From Seleniivibrio woodruffii (GTDB lineage: Bacteria; Chrysiogenota; Deferribacteres; Deferribacterales; Geovibrionaceae), in contig NZ_JAJUIS010000007.1 in assembly GCF_029267515.1 (NCBI RefSeq), positions 101,405 to 165,404 of the forward strand: 64,000 nt of DNA, given 5' to 3'. A program made the position numbers and the translations under genes. A model generated the notes under the pieces. The model worked only from the letters and a program-made list of their open reading frames with translations, searched no databases and had not been told where the DNA came from. This document shows, piece by piece, positions 1 through 9,314 of this stretch. Each line of letters opens with the position of its first letter. Position 1 is the first letter of the stretch.

Positions 1-96
1 ATTTGATGCTAAAACAGAAAAGCCTGCTCCTGTGACAAGATTAATGCCTTCACTTAAACTTTTTTTGAACATTTCTTCGTTTTGTATTTTAAGCAT
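1..96 (-). CDS. SIR2-family protein, N-terminal 32 codons only (runs off window)
   Basis: Reading leftward from the ATG at 96, all 32 codons to the window edge are open. The peptide contains the stretch LVTGAGFSVLA, which matches the GAG(I/F)S nucleotide-binding motif that opens the Rossmann fold of SIR2-like NAD-binding domains. A ribosome site (AGAGG) lies 7-8 bases upstream of the ATG. Proteins that begin this way are often anti-phage NADases or parts of multi-gene defence systems (established for SIR2-domain families such as ThsA and DSR). Which type this is cannot be told from 32 residues. The DNA is more AT-rich than the core genes here, which would fit an acquired island to the left. 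Confidence 0.6.
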   Translation of the reverse strand, partial: MLKIQNEEMFKKSLSEGINLVTGAGFSVLASN

Positions 97-121
97 ATAC
101 AACCTCTTTTCGTGTTAACAT

Positions 122-158
122 TGCTAATATGTTAGCAGTATGGTTTTTAAATTGTCAA
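122..158 (-). promoter_or_regulatory. Promoter with palindromic operator for the SIR2 gene
   Basis: On the minus strand a perfect -35 (TTGACA, 158-153) is followed after 18 bases by a -10-like TAACAT (134-129). A perfect inverted repeat TGCTAA-N4-TTAGCA at 122-137 covers the -10. A protein bound to it would block RNA polymerase, so the SIR2 gene is probably repressed at rest. The regulator is not in the window. Confidence 0.55.
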
Positions 159-436
159 TAAAATTGCTTATTTTTTGGCACAGATTTGGCACACTTCTGC
201 CCCTTTCGGTCGGTTTTTGGCGGAAGGGGGGTATTGATAAATAAGGGTTTTTAGGCGTTTTGCCCCGTCGGAATTAAGTTCAAATCTTCTCGTTCCGATT
301 TGAGTTTATCTTTTTGCAATTAGATGCATTCTTGTGTTCCGGTTATAATATGATGATTTCTCATTATCAGAAGATTCTGCTGCATTTTTCGAAACATGGA
401 ACAGCTTCATTTATCAGTATCCTGCCGCTGACGGTA
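159..436. other. Intergenic stretch without a recognised gene
   Basis: I see no convincing coding sequence on either strand. The plus-strand ORF starting at 314 mirrors the EF-hand gene. There is a direct repeat TTTGGCACA around 173-193 and a short hairpin (TCAAATC/GATTTGA, 280-303) of unknown role. Confidence 0.5.
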
Positions 437-742
437 TCACACGAAAATATCAATATTATTGCCAAGGTTGCTCATGAGGGCATTGCTTTCAGCGTCTGCG
501 GATTCAGATACTTTTTCATCTTCGGATTTTCCGCCGCTTTTTTCGGCTTTATAATCATTCTCTTCTTTCGCGTTTATCCTGCCGTCGCCGTCTTTGTCAT
601 ATTTGTCGTATACGTCTTTGCTCACCCTGTCATAGGCAATGCTATACGTTGTTGCAGATTTTTCGCCTGAACCGTTGTTCCCGTTTCCGCCTGCGTGTGG
701 TATGCCGGAATAGGACGACGGATTAACACCTGATACGCTCAT
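437..742 (-). CDS. Small EF-hand calcium-binding protein
   Basis: 101 residues. It contains one canonical EF-hand loop, DKDGDGRINAKE, with acidic residues at the Ca2+-coordinating positions 1, 3, 5 and 12. The rest is low-complexity, rich in Gly, Ser, Lys and Glu, without a signal peptide or membrane segment. I chose the ATG at 742 because GGAG lies 6 bases upstream; the longer frame to 799 has no ribosome site. Small single-EF-hand proteins of this kind are common in Gram-negative bacteria and their function is mostly unknown. The gene stands alone, divergent from the sensor kinase at 916. Confidence 0.65.
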   Translation of the reverse strand: MSVSGVNPSSYSGIPHAGGNGNNGSGEKSATTYSIAYDRVSKDVYDKYDKDGDGRINAKEENDYKAEKSGGKSEDEKVSESADAESNALMSNLGNNIDIFV

Positions 743-915
743 ATCATTCTCCATCGGAAGTTCATATTCATATCGGAAAAAGACTTTATTTCTTAACAAA
801 AAGGGCTGTTCATTTACAAGCTAATCGTTACCGCGCTCCCTGCCTCGGTTGACAACCAAAGGCTTTGGTGGTTAAATATTGAGCGTAGGTATTTTATTTA
901 ATCAAGAAGAGGCGG

Positions 916-2484
916 ATGAAACTTTCTTACAGGTTCAAGCTCGTTTTTGTTATAACCACCCTCTCAGTGCTGCTTACGGCGGCATCAGTTTTCATATATT
1001 ACCAATACACTTATAGAATCATGATGGAGAGTATCTCAAAAAACCTCAGGGATGTTTCTGAGCTTGTTCGCATGTCTTTGGATGAAAGCGATATGGAACG
1101 TCTGCAAAGGCTGAAAGCCGCATTGGAGCCTTATATTTCATATACCGAAGATGAGATAAAATACATCCAGGGCGGTGGTGTAGTGAGTAATTTGCCGGCT
1201 GATGTTATAAAAAAACTACAGTCGAGTGACGATTTTCAGTTTCTCACAAAAAAAATATCCAGATTGATGCTGCTGACCCTCGATGCTCCTTATGCTGAGA
1301 AGCTCAAGCCTTACTCAGTGAAAAAAACGAGAGAATATTTTGATAAGGGCGGAGTTATGCCCTATCTCGTTACGATGTCAGATAAATATTCAAAACAGAG
1401 GTTTGTGCAGACGCTGGTTGCCAGCGGGTATGATAAAGTGGAAGGTGTTTGGATGGGCAATCCCATCGGGACAACATGGTACACAGCGCTTCCTGATGAG
1501 ATTTTGCTTATTCCTGATGTATATGTGCACAATGAGCTGTACACGGATGCATTCTATACGGCACTGTATTCCACGGCGACAATCTTTGATAAAAATGGTA
1601 AATTTGTCGCTTGTCTGGAAATGGACTATCCTGTCGGGCAGGAACTGAATAAACTCAGAAACCTGAGAACTCTCAGCTATATCCTCATCTTCATAAGTTT
1701 CATCGCCAGCCTTCTGTTGTCGCTTTATTTTTCAAAACGCATGAGCGGTTCTCTTAAAAAGCTCACAGATGCCGCAGAGCAGATAAAGGACAACAACTAC
1801 GACGTGCGGACGGATATCTCCAGAGAGGACGAGTTCGGCAAACTGGGCAGCGCCTTCAACAACATGGCGGAGGCTGTGCAGAAGACCACAACCGACCTGC
1901 AAAAGAGCAACGATCGTCTTATGTCCCTCACTGCTGACATGCACGACGGTGTGGGCGCAGTGTTAACCAGCATCCAGATAGCCACCCGCAAGGACAGCGA
2001 AACGGATATAGACAACATACACAGTCTTGCCGAACAGGGTATGGGCGAGATACGGTTTCTTATGGACGCCATGGAGTATGAATCGTCCACCTTTGAACTG
2101 CTGACAGAGGGCATAACTCTTCTCGCTGTGGATATCCTGCAACCGAGAAAGATAGATTGGGTGCTTGAAACCGAAGGTGACAACTCTGCGGAGATGCCGT
2201 TTCAGATGTATCTGGATGTTCAGCGCATCGCAAGGGAGGTATTCGCGAACGTTATCAAACACAGCGATGCAAACAGGTGTGTTATACACCTGCGCATCAT
2301 CGGCGACACAATCTGGCTGACTGTGGAAGACAACGGGCACGAGCTTGAAAAACCTCTGGGAACGTCCGGCGGCAAAGGGTTGAAAAACATCCGACACAGG
2401 GTGCTGCGCTACGAAGGTGATTTTAACAGCGAAAAAACAGAGTCCGGCTTCCACGTTAAAGTGTCATTAAAAATACCTGTCTGA
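916..2484 (+). CDS. Membrane sensor histidine kinase, NarX/HisKA_3 type
   Basis: 522 residues. An N-terminal membrane helix (about 9-29), a periplasmic sensor domain of about 220 residues and a second helix (about 253-275) are followed by HAMP and a coiled coil. The kinase core is the HisKA_3 kind: the phosphorylated His is H343 in MHDGVG, followed by a compact HATPase with the N box (NVIKHSDA), VEDNG and the glycine-rich GGKGLKNIRHR. Such kinases phosphorylate NarL/LuxR-type regulators, and exactly such a gene follows 59 bases downstream, so the two form a pair. The sensor domain has features of extracellular Cache-like folds, but I cannot name a ligand. Start supported by GAAGAGGCGG before the ATG. 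Confidence 0.85.
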   Translation: MKLSYRFKLVFVITTLSVLLTAASVFIYYQYTYRIMMESISKNLRDVSELVRMSLDESDMERLQRLKAALEPYISYTEDEIKYIQGGGVVSNLPADVIKKLQSSDDFQFLTKKISRLMLLTLDAPYAEKLKPYSVKKTREYFDKGGVMPYLVTMSDKYSKQRFVQTLVASGYDKVEGVWMGNPIGTTWYTALPDEILLIPDVYVHNELYTDAFYTALYSTATIFDKNGKFVACLEMDYPVGQELNKLRNLRTLSYILIFISFIASLLLSLYFSKRMSGSLKKLTDAAEQIKDNNYDVRTDISREDEFGKLGSAFNNMAEAVQKTTTDLQKSNDRLMSLTADMHDGVGAVLTSIQIATRKDSETDIDNIHSLAEQGMGEIRFLMDAMEYESSTFELLTEGITLLAVDILQPRKIDWVLETEGDNSAEMPFQMYLDVQRIAREVFANVIKHSDANRCVIHLRIIGDTIWLTVEDNGHELEKPLGTSGGKGLKNIRHRVLRYEGDFNSEKTESGFHVKVSLKIPV

Positions 2485-2543
2485 TAAAATATCACATGAT
2501 AAATCACATTTCCAAAAATGCAGATTTGATTTAAAAAGGGTTT

Positions 2544-3185
2544 ATGGCAAAAATCAAAGTTGTGTTGATCGAAGATCAGGATGATGTTGCGGTAAATATT
2601 GTGTATGTCCTTTCGAAGGTGCCGGACATAGAGCTTCGTTCCATACATTTTTCTGCCGAAGACGCTTTCGCTGCCATAAATCAGGACGATGCCGACGTTT
2701 ATCTTGTTGATCTCGGTTTGCCGGGAATGAGTGGAGTTGAGTTCATTTCTCAGGTTTCACAGAAACAACCTGATACGGATTTCATCGTCCATACGATTTC
2801 GGAAAACGGACGTGATCTTCTTGAGGCGCTCTCCGCCGGCGCTGTCGGGTATATTATCAAAGGCTGTGCAGATAATGATCTTATAGATGGAATCAGATCG
2901 GTTGCTTCCGGTGGGGGGCTTCTCAGCCCCAGAATGGCGCGGAGACTTTGCCACTATTTCAGAGAGAGCGGAGGCAGTAAGAATCCGCTCACAAAGACAG
3001 AGACGGAAGTGCTCAATATGCTGAAGACAGGCGAATCCTACGAGCAGATATCCATGAAGAAAAATGTCGCTCTGTCCACGATACAGTCGCATATCAAGAG
3101 TATATATAAAAAGCTGAATGTAAATAACCGCAGGGACGCCATTCTGGCTGGCTCGTTTTACGGGCTTTTAAACGAACAGAACTGA
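2544..3185 (+). CDS. NarL/LuxR-family response regulator
   Basis: 213 residues. The N-terminal receiver has the acidic pocket (IEDQDD) and the phospho-acceptor Asp in DVYLVDLGLPG. The C-terminal LuxR-type HTH (about 145-205) contains TKTETEVLNMLKTGESY and the recognition helix region STIQSHIKSIYKKLNV. It is the evident partner of the HisKA_3 kinase immediately upstream and is probably co-transcribed with it. A terminator lies about 95 bases after its stop. Target genes are unknown. Confidence 0.88.
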   Translation: MAKIKVVLIEDQDDVAVNIVYVLSKVPDIELRSIHFSAEDAFAAINQDDADVYLVDLGLPGMSGVEFISQVSQKQPDTDFIVHTISENGRDLLEALSAGAVGYIIKGCADNDLIDGIRSVASGGGLLSPRMARRLCHYFRESGGSKNPLTKTETEVLNMLKTGESYEQISMKKNVALSTIQSHIKSIYKKLNVNNRRDAILAGSFYGLLNEQN

Positions 3186-3278
3186 CTGTCCTGCCGGTGT
3201 TGCTGAAACGGATGCGGCGGAGCCGGTTACTCTGCCGCCCGTACCTTTTCAAAGTCTGCCCTTTCTTCCAACATAGAG

Positions 3279-3313
3279 AAAACGCGGATGCCGTGAGGTT
3301 TCTGCGTTTTTTT
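3279..3313 (+). terminator. Rho-independent terminator of the two-component pair
   Basis: Ten-base-pair stem (3279-3288 with 3301-3310, one G-U pair) around a 12-base loop, running into a T tract ending at 3313. Confidence 0.7.
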
Positions 3314-3355
3314 ATTTGACACTTCCATGCTAAAATATGGTGAAAAGGAGGACGT

Positions 3356-3982
3356 ATGAATTCAAAAGGCATAGATGGCAGACATCTCAGGTTTCACATT
3401 CCTTATTTCCATCTCAACAGCACGTTCGGCGATGACTGGTTCGGGCAGAAGGCGGAGTATTTTGCAAGATTTTTCGGAACACCGACCTTTCTGATAGCCC
3501 AGACCATAATAGTTGCCGTTTGGATAGCGCTGAATGTGAGCGGTGTGACGAAATTTGACATATACCCGTTCATATTGCTGAACCTGGCGTTCAGTTTACA
3601 GGCTGCATACGCAGCACCGCTGATACTTCTTGCCCAGACGCGTCAGGCGGACAGGGACAAGGCGCACACGGAAGCGGATGCACAGCACAGGGAAGACCTT
3701 GCGGCTGCGGCGGAGAGAAGACAGATAATTGCAGAGGAGCACGCGGAAAAGATACTGGAACTGCTTGAGCAGAACACTAAACTGACCATGATAGTACAGG
3801 ATTTAAGCCGGAGTGCAGAGGAGCGGCAGATACTTGCGGAAACTCAGTCGGAAAAGATACTGGAACTGCTGGAGCAAAACACGAGGCTTACGATGGTTGT
3901 TCAGGAACTTACGCAGAGTATGGAAGTGCTCACCCGCGAGGTGCGGAACAGGCTTCTTATGCAGGACGACTACACAGACTGA
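3356..3982 (+). CDS. DUF1003 membrane protein with duplicated coiled-coil tail
   Basis: 208 residues. The N-terminal half matches DUF1003: a GDDWFGQKAEYFARFFGTPTF start, two membrane helices (about 45-65 and 72-95) joined by a short loop, then the conserved NLAFSLQAAYAAPLIL and LAQTRQADRDK. The C-terminal half holds two near-identical coiled-coil repeats of about 35 residues, each with EKILELLEQNT(K/R)LTM followed by VQ(D/E)L. In typical DUF1003 proteins this part is short and single. The biochemical role of DUF1003 is not established. The ribosome site AAAAGGAGG is strong. The gene is convergent with the HD-GYP gene, with only three bases between their stops. Confidence 0.8.
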   Translation: MNSKGIDGRHLRFHIPYFHLNSTFGDDWFGQKAEYFARFFGTPTFLIAQTIIVAVWIALNVSGVTKFDIYPFILLNLAFSLQAAYAAPLILLAQTRQADRDKAHTEADAQHREDLAAAAERRQIIAEEHAEKILELLEQNTKLTMIVQDLSRSAEERQILAETQSEKILELLEQNTRLTMVVQELTQSMEVLTREVRNRLLMQDDYTD

Positions 3983-3985
3983 GGT

Positions 3986-5194
3986 TTATCCGACCGTATT
4001 CATGTTTTCGACGTATTTATAGACTTCCGGCGGTACTGATACGTTTTCAGGGTTGATGAGACCGATTATCTTCTGTGCATCGAGTGCACTTTTCGCCATA
4101 TCGACCACTTTAATGGGCATCCTGCCTCCGTTTTTGTTCATAAATATGACTACCACAGGGGTCATGGGGTTCGCAGCATTCATCTTGCCCACCATTCCCA
4201 GCTCTTTTGTAGCCATTATCACCAGTGAACCTACGGGGTAAATTCCCACGTTTTTTATGAAAAACTCGAAAATGGATTTGTTTATGTGTTTGTCAGCCCA
4301 CTGGAACATAAGTTTCAGGGCGGATGTCGCAGCTATTCCTTTGTTATATACTCTGTCGCTGGTTATCGCGTCGTAAATATCCACAACGGCGCCTATCTTG
4401 CCGAAAATGCTTATCTGTTCGTCTTTAAGACCATAGGGATAACCGGAACCGTCGTGGCGTTCGTGGTGCTCAATTATCATTTTAAGTTCTTCTTCGGGGA
4501 CCCCGCATTTTTTTGCGTATTCGTATCCGAGAAGAACATGGGTCTTCATCACTTTATATTCATCCGGCGTGAGCTTGCCGGGTTTGTTCAGTATGGCATC
4601 GGGAACCAGCATTTTGCCTATGTCGTGCATCAGACCGGAGTTAGCTGCAATCTGTACCTCTCTTTTGCTGAGTCCCAGGTGAGTTGCAAGACTCGCGGCG
4701 AAAATGCTTACGTTCATAGAGTGGTGAAATGTATAATTGTCGTGCTGTTTCAGCTTGGTGATGCTGGTGAGCACCCCCCGTTTTTTCATGGTCATTTCCG
4801 CAATGCTGTCAGAAACGTGTTTGATAGCTGTGGAGTTGATCATACCGCCGCATTTTATGTCATCCAGAACCGAGCCGACGATGCGGACTGATTCCGTGTA
4901 TACATCCGATGCCTGATGCAGGTCTTTCAGGTTTAGCTGACATTGTGCTGATTGTTCTTTTATCTCATTGATGATACTTGCCGATTTGCCGTCGAGAAGA
5001 TCGTCGAGTTTTTGCAGTTCCTCGTTTCTGGGTTTGATGAAAACGTATTCTATGCCGTTCTGTCTGAGGCGTTCGATTACAGACGGATTGTCTATCCTGA
5101 CCTTGTGAGTCAGAAAGTCGGTGCCGAGCCAGCCGCGGTCAAATTTTACAACCTCGTCACCTATTTTTAAATCATCAAGGAAAACCTTTTCCAT
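3986..5194 (-). CDS. HD-GYP cyclic-di-GMP phosphodiesterase
   Basis: 402 residues. An N-terminal DUF3391-like domain (starting EKVFLDDLKIGDEVV) precedes a full HD-GYP domain: HHS at about 157, the metal-binding HD in MHDIGK at about 190, and HHERHDGSGYP at about 243-253. HD-GYP proteins hydrolyse cyclic di-GMP to pGpG or GMP, which lowers biofilm formation and raises motility. I chose the ATG at 5194 because family members start at that point; a GTG at 5239 in the same frame is an alternative. The protein has no signal peptide and should be cytoplasmic. Confidence 0.85.
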   Translation of the reverse strand: MEKVFLDDLKIGDEVVKFDRGWLGTDFLTHKVRIDNPSVIERLRQNGIEYVFIKPRNEELQKLDDLLDGKSASIINEIKEQSAQCQLNLKDLHQASDVYTESVRIVGSVLDDIKCGGMINSTAIKHVSDSIAEMTMKKRGVLTSITKLKQHDNYTFHHSMNVSIFAASLATHLGLSKREVQIAANSGLMHDIGKMLVPDAILNKPGKLTPDEYKVMKTHVLLGYEYAKKCGVPEEELKMIIEHHERHDGSGYPYGLKDEQISIFGKIGAVVDIYDAITSDRVYNKGIAATSALKLMFQWADKHINKSIFEFFIKNVGIYPVGSLVIMATKELGMVGKMNAANPMTPVVVIFMNKNGGRMPIKVVDMAKSALDAQKIIGLINPENVSVPPEVYKYVENMNTVG

Positions 5195-5313
5195 GCACCG
5201 TCCCGCATTGTATATTTCTATATATGCCTCACTGTTCACTTATAGTAAAATATGAGCCATCGGTCAATATATATCTGACAGAATTGTTTGTCATTCCTCA
5301 CTTTTGATGGGCG

Positions 5314-7869
5314 TTATTTTCCGAAGATACCGCCTGTTCCCCCGCTTATGAGCGAAGCGACGCTGCCCAAAGCTGATGGGAGGTCAAAAAAACTCTGTAC
5401 AGCTATATATTTAGGCTGCCATTGCGGATTGAACTTATCCTTATAGCTGCGAAGTCCCTTGAAGTTATAAAACCTTTCGCCGTGGTTGAAAAGTGCGCTT
5501 GCAACCCTGTTCCAGAGAGGGGAAAAGGAGTGGGTGTCAATGCCGGACAGTGGAGCCATGCCGAGGTTGAAATAAGCGTAGCCTTTCTCTTTTCCGTGGA
5601 GCATCAGCTTAACGAACAGATATTCCATAACGCCTTTCGGTGCCGCCGAACCGTAACGCATGAGGTCTATGGACAGTTCGTCCATATCCGCCGCTGCCCA
5701 GAGGTTTGCAAAGGCAACGGGTGCATCGTCTTTAAAAACCACTGCAACCGGCATTTTTTTGATATATTCCACGTCGAAGGATCCAAGAGAAAAGCGCTTT
5801 TCCCGCGTATTTTTGTTCGCCAGCCATTCGTCGGATATCAGTTTAAGTTCCGGCAGAAGGCTTTCTGTGTCTTCGATTATTTCGAAACGGCAGTTTTCCT
5901 TTTCCATCTTTTTCAGGTTGTTGCGCGTTCCGCTCCAGTGGCTTCCTTCAAGGCTGAAATTGTTCAGAGGAACCCGCGCTTCCTCGCCTATCTTGTATAT
6001 CCTGAAACCGGCGTCTATGTACTGCGGGATGTACTGTGTGCCGACTTCATAAAAAACAGCTTTGCATCCGTGGTTCTGTGCCAGCCCGCGGAAACCTATA
6101 ATAAGTTCCGCCGCCTCGTCCTCGTCTGCCGCGGAAACGGGATCGCCCATGCTTACGAAGCATCGTCCCTCTATGCCGTACATGATGAACGAGCTGTGCT
6201 CATCATTGGTGAAAAACTGTTTATCCTGCAGAAGAGCCAGATATGCCGAAGTGTCGCTGTTGTTTTTCACAACGTTTTCAATCTCTTCGGGACTGAGAGC
6301 TTCATAATGTCTGACCTTTTTGGACGGCTGCATGAATTTGTACAGCAGGAGCGCTGACATAAGGCTGAAAACACCCACAAGAGTGCGCAGGAATCTGGGC
6401 GCCTGATCGTTGAACGTGAAAGTCCACCAGAGACTGCTTCGGTACTCGACGTGTTTGTATGAGAAGAAGCCGAGCCAGACGTACACCAGAAGAATAGCGA
6501 ACACCGCCGCTGCCCATTCTTTTGTGAGCACCTCGTCGAAAAAGGGGCTTCTTTTGTTAAACAGCTTGCGGACAGGGAGCATCGCCGCGGCAATGGCAAC
6601 TGCGAACAGGGCGGTTTCAATCTCTGCACCTTTCAGCAGTCCGAAAATGGTGCCCGCCGCCAAAAGAGCCATGGTGAGCTGATACGCAAGGTCGATGCGC
6701 TTTCTCAGTCCGCCGGAGAGTATGATAAGTCCCATTCCGGTTATGCTGGCGAGGAAATGTGAGGTTTCCACCACGGCAAGGGAGAACATCTTTTCAACAA
6801 ACGAAAACCTGTCGGGGTTTATCGGTGTCGCGCCGGCGAATAGCATATATGCGCCCACTATGAAGACTATCACGGAGATAAGGTTCGGCGTGACAGCTCT
6901 GTATATTCTGTTCAGGTATCCGGCGTATGAGAGCACCTTCTCTTTCTGCCGCGCACCTTCGGTTATTCCGAGTATGATAGCCGCTGTGAGCAGAGGAAGG
7001 ATGTAGTATGTTACTCTGTATACCAGCAGCGAACCTATCATGGACGGAACGGAAGCAGAGGGAAAGAAAGACAGAATTACCGTTTCAAATACAACGGCAC
7101 CGCCGGGAACATGGCTGATAAGTCCGATGGTCTGGGCGAGAATGTATATCCCCATGAACTGCATGAATCCGACAGGGGCGCTGTCTGGCATGAGAACATA
7201 GAGAACGGCGCCGGCAAGTATCCAGTCTGTTACACCTACGGTTATCTGTGCAAGACCCAGAGCTGGGGAGGGGAGGGTTATCTCCTGCCCAAAGAGGGTG
7301 AACGGTTTCCGGAAAAAGACCAGAAGGAAGTAATACACCGCTATGCCAGTCAGAAAAAGAGCGCCGATGATGCGCATATTTATGAATGTATGCAGTTTAA
7401 GGGGCATCTCCGCAACAGGCGCAAGGGTCAACGCAGCGCCGCCCAAAGCGAGTATGCCAACCCAGAGTGTTGCGGATGTGAAGACGACCATTCTGCTTAT
7501 TTCCGGGAAGCTGAGTCCCCATGATGAGTAGTACCTGTAGCGCAGGGAGCCTGAAGCCAGCACGGAGAGTCCGATTGAATTGCTGAACCCGTAGCTGAGA
7601 AAAGATGCCAGCACAACCTTGCGCGCAGCCAGTTTTCTGCCGAGATAGCGCAGCCCCAGAAAGTCGTATGTGGTCAGGAAAAGATAGCTTGCCGCCATGA
7701 AGAAAACCGCGAGCAGCTTATTCTGCATGGGTATTGCGTTAAGATCCTTCATGATCTGCCGCAGGCTGTATTTGTCCAGAAAGCTGTCAACAAATATGCC
7801 CGTCAGAAATAACATGGCTAAGATGAAGCCGAAAGATAATATCTGTCTGTATTTATGACTGATTTTCAT
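5314..7869 (-). CDS. mprF: MprF-type phosphatidylglycerol aminoacyltransferase/flippase
   Basis: 851 residues, the usual length of full bifunctional MprF. The N-terminal two thirds hold many membrane helices: a flippase-like UPF0104 part with the PGGAVVFETVIL stretch, then a second helical block. The soluble C-terminal domain (about 540-850) is the DUF2156/GNAT-like lysyl-phosphatidylglycerol synthase, with GDPVSA, FYEVGTQY, LDLMRYG-like and KFNPQWQPKY segments. It would transfer an amino acid from aminoacyl-tRNA to phosphatidylglycerol and flip the product, making the membrane less negative and protecting against cationic peptides. It overlaps the upstream MFS gene by 17 bases, so the two are co-transcribed. 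The amino acid (Lys or Ala) cannot be read from the sequence. Confidence 0.85.
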   Translation of the reverse strand: MKISHKYRQILSFGFILAMLFLTGIFVDSFLDKYSLRQIMKDLNAIPMQNKLLAVFFMAASYLFLTTYDFLGLRYLGRKLAARKVVLASFLSYGFSNSIGLSVLASGSLRYRYYSSWGLSFPEISRMVVFTSATLWVGILALGGAALTLAPVAEMPLKLHTFINMRIIGALFLTGIAVYYFLLVFFRKPFTLFGQEITLPSPALGLAQITVGVTDWILAGAVLYVLMPDSAPVGFMQFMGIYILAQTIGLISHVPGGAVVFETVILSFFPSASVPSMIGSLLVYRVTYYILPLLTAAIILGITEGARQKEKVLSYAGYLNRIYRAVTPNLISVIVFIVGAYMLFAGATPINPDRFSFVEKMFSLAVVETSHFLASITGMGLIILSGGLRKRIDLAYQLTMALLAAGTIFGLLKGAEIETALFAVAIAAAMLPVRKLFNKRSPFFDEVLTKEWAAAVFAILLVYVWLGFFSYKHVEYRSSLWWTFTFNDQAPRFLRTLVGVFSLMSALLLYKFMQPSKKVRHYEALSPEEIENVVKNNSDTSAYLALLQDKQFFTNDEHSSFIMYGIEGRCFVSMGDPVSAADEDEAAELIIGFRGLAQNHGCKAVFYEVGTQYIPQYIDAGFRIYKIGEEARVPLNNFSLEGSHWSGTRNNLKKMEKENCRFEIIEDTESLLPELKLISDEWLANKNTREKRFSLGSFDVEYIKKMPVAVVFKDDAPVAFANLWAAADMDELSIDLMRYGSAAPKGVMEYLFVKLMLHGKEKGYAYFNLGMAPLSGIDTHSFSPLWNRVASALFNHGERFYNFKGLRSYKDKFNPQWQPKYIAVQSFFDLPSALGSVASLISGGTGGIFGK

Positions 7870-9127
7870 GTTCTATAGTATCAAGTGTAACACTTATCTT
7901 TCCGTCTTCAAACCGGATCTTCATATTTCTGTATTTAAAGAGGTAATAAAGTCCTACTGCAGCAGCAAGCAGACCGGATGCGGCACCGACGCCAAGGGCG
8001 GCGCGAGCACCGAACATATCCGCTATCCTGCCGACAAAGGGGGCGCCTACTATTGTTCCGCCCCATGATATCGCAAACAGTATCGCCAGTACCCGTCCGC
8101 GCATATGAGGTTCAGTGAGAAGCTGGACAGCTCCAAGCGCAGTTGTTGTGAAGGTCTGGGCGGAAATGCCTATGACAGCCAGCGCCGCGCCGAACAGCAG
8201 ATAGGTCGGCATTGCCGCGGCAAGGATAAATCCTGCACCGAAAACTGCCGCACCGACGAAAATAAGCGATACGCGCGGCTTGTCGCGGCTTGCGGAGAGC
8301 AGAGCGCCCACAACGGAGCCTACTGCCATTATGGTTGTCAGAAGCCCGAACTCGTGGGCACCGGAGTGGAACACCGATACAGCCATGGTGGAAATGAATA
8401 TCGGGAAGTTCAGTCCGAATGTGCCTATCAGAAAGAACATGAACAGAATTGTTTTAAGGTCGGGTCTGCCGGCGATATACCGGAAGCCGTCGGCAAGACC
8501 GCTTCGTGTGAATTTCACTTTTTCGCGCAGGTGCAGTTCACTCTTTTTAATGGTCCAGAGCGAAACCAGAACCGCGGCGAAAGAGGCGGCGTTTATCAGG
8601 AAAACCCATCCTGTGCCTATCACGGATATCATGACGCCGGCAACTGCGGGACCGATCATCCGTGCGGCGTTGAAGGAGGTGGAGTTGAGCGCTATCGCAT
8701 TTGAGATGTCCTTTTCCGTAACAAGCTCGGAAACGAACGTCTGCCGGGCGGGAGTGTCAAACGCTGTAACACAGCCGAATATCAGAGCAAAGATGTACAC
8801 ATGCCACAGCTTAACAGCGCCAAGCACCGTGAGAAGCCCCAGCCCAAGCGCCAGAAGCCCCATGGAAGCCTGTGTCACGATAAGCAGTTTCCGCCTGTCG
8901 AAATAGTCCGCCGCAAAGCCGTTGACCGGAAGCAGAAAGAATTGGGGTCCGAACTGCAAAGCCATGACGATGCCCACAGCCGTCGCATTATTGTTTGTCA
9001 GCGTCGTCAGAACAAGCCAGTCCTGCGCTGTGCGCTGCATCCATGTGCCGACGTTGGAAACAATGGCGCCAGCCGCCCAAAGTCTGTAGTTTCGCACCGC
9101 GAGGGAGCGAAAAGTGCTTTTAAACAT
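7853..9127 (-). CDS. MFS exporter (enterobactin-exporter-like, MFS_3)
   Basis: 424 residues with about twelve membrane helices. The N-terminus FRSLAVRNYRLWAAGAIVSN followed by GTWMQRTAQDWLVL is characteristic of the MFS_3 group, which includes enterobactin and macrolide exporters. The conserved loop between helices 2 and 3 (DYFDRRK) and the FDTPARQTF segment are also present. I chose the ATG at 9127, with AAGGAAAAC upstream; the longer open frame to 9553 would put about 140 untypical residues ahead of the transporter. It overlaps mprF by 17 bases. Pairing with MprF suggests export or resistance to membrane-active compounds, but this is inference. Confidence 0.82.
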   Translation of the reverse strand: MFKSTFRSLAVRNYRLWAAGAIVSNVGTWMQRTAQDWLVLTTLTNNNATAVGIVMALQFGPQFFLLPVNGFAADYFDRRKLLIVTQASMGLLALGLGLLTVLGAVKLWHVYIFALIFGCVTAFDTPARQTFVSELVTEKDISNAIALNSTSFNAARMIGPAVAGVMISVIGTGWVFLINAASFAAVLVSLWTIKKSELHLREKVKFTRSGLADGFRYIAGRPDLKTILFMFFLIGTFGLNFPIFISTMAVSVFHSGAHEFGLLTTIMAVGSVVGALLSASRDKPRVSLIFVGAAVFGAGFILAAAMPTYLLFGAALAVIGISAQTFTTTALGAVQLLTEPHMRGRVLAILFAISWGGTIVGAPFVGRIADMFGARAALGVGAASGLLAAAVGLYYLFKYRNMKIRFEDGKISVTLDTIEHENQS

Positions 9128-9314
9128 AAGTTTTCCTTTCAGACGGATAATATACCAAACAGCATAAAACTGCAAAGTTTCTCTTCTGATGATAATTTTG
9201 CCGGAATCGTAATTCAGCTTATATAATAATTTTTCTAAATTAAATATTACATTTTCAGCATATTCCTGTGACAGACAGAGGATACACTCATTCAAAATTC
9301 CGGAGGTTTGCCGA

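Noticed and set aside
172..192. Sigma-54-like TTGGCAC...TGGCA on the plus strand
   Set aside because: The -12 part is mismatched and no plus-strand gene follows within 700 bases.
270..303. tRNA 3'-end-like fragment (possible attachment site) near AAGTTCAAATCTTCTCG
   Set aside because: The T-loop fits but only three of five T-stem pairs form and no acceptor partner or CCA follows; too weak.
314..670. Plus-strand ORF of 118 residues
   Set aside because: It is antisense to the EF-hand gene, hydrophobic by complement, and has no ribosome site.
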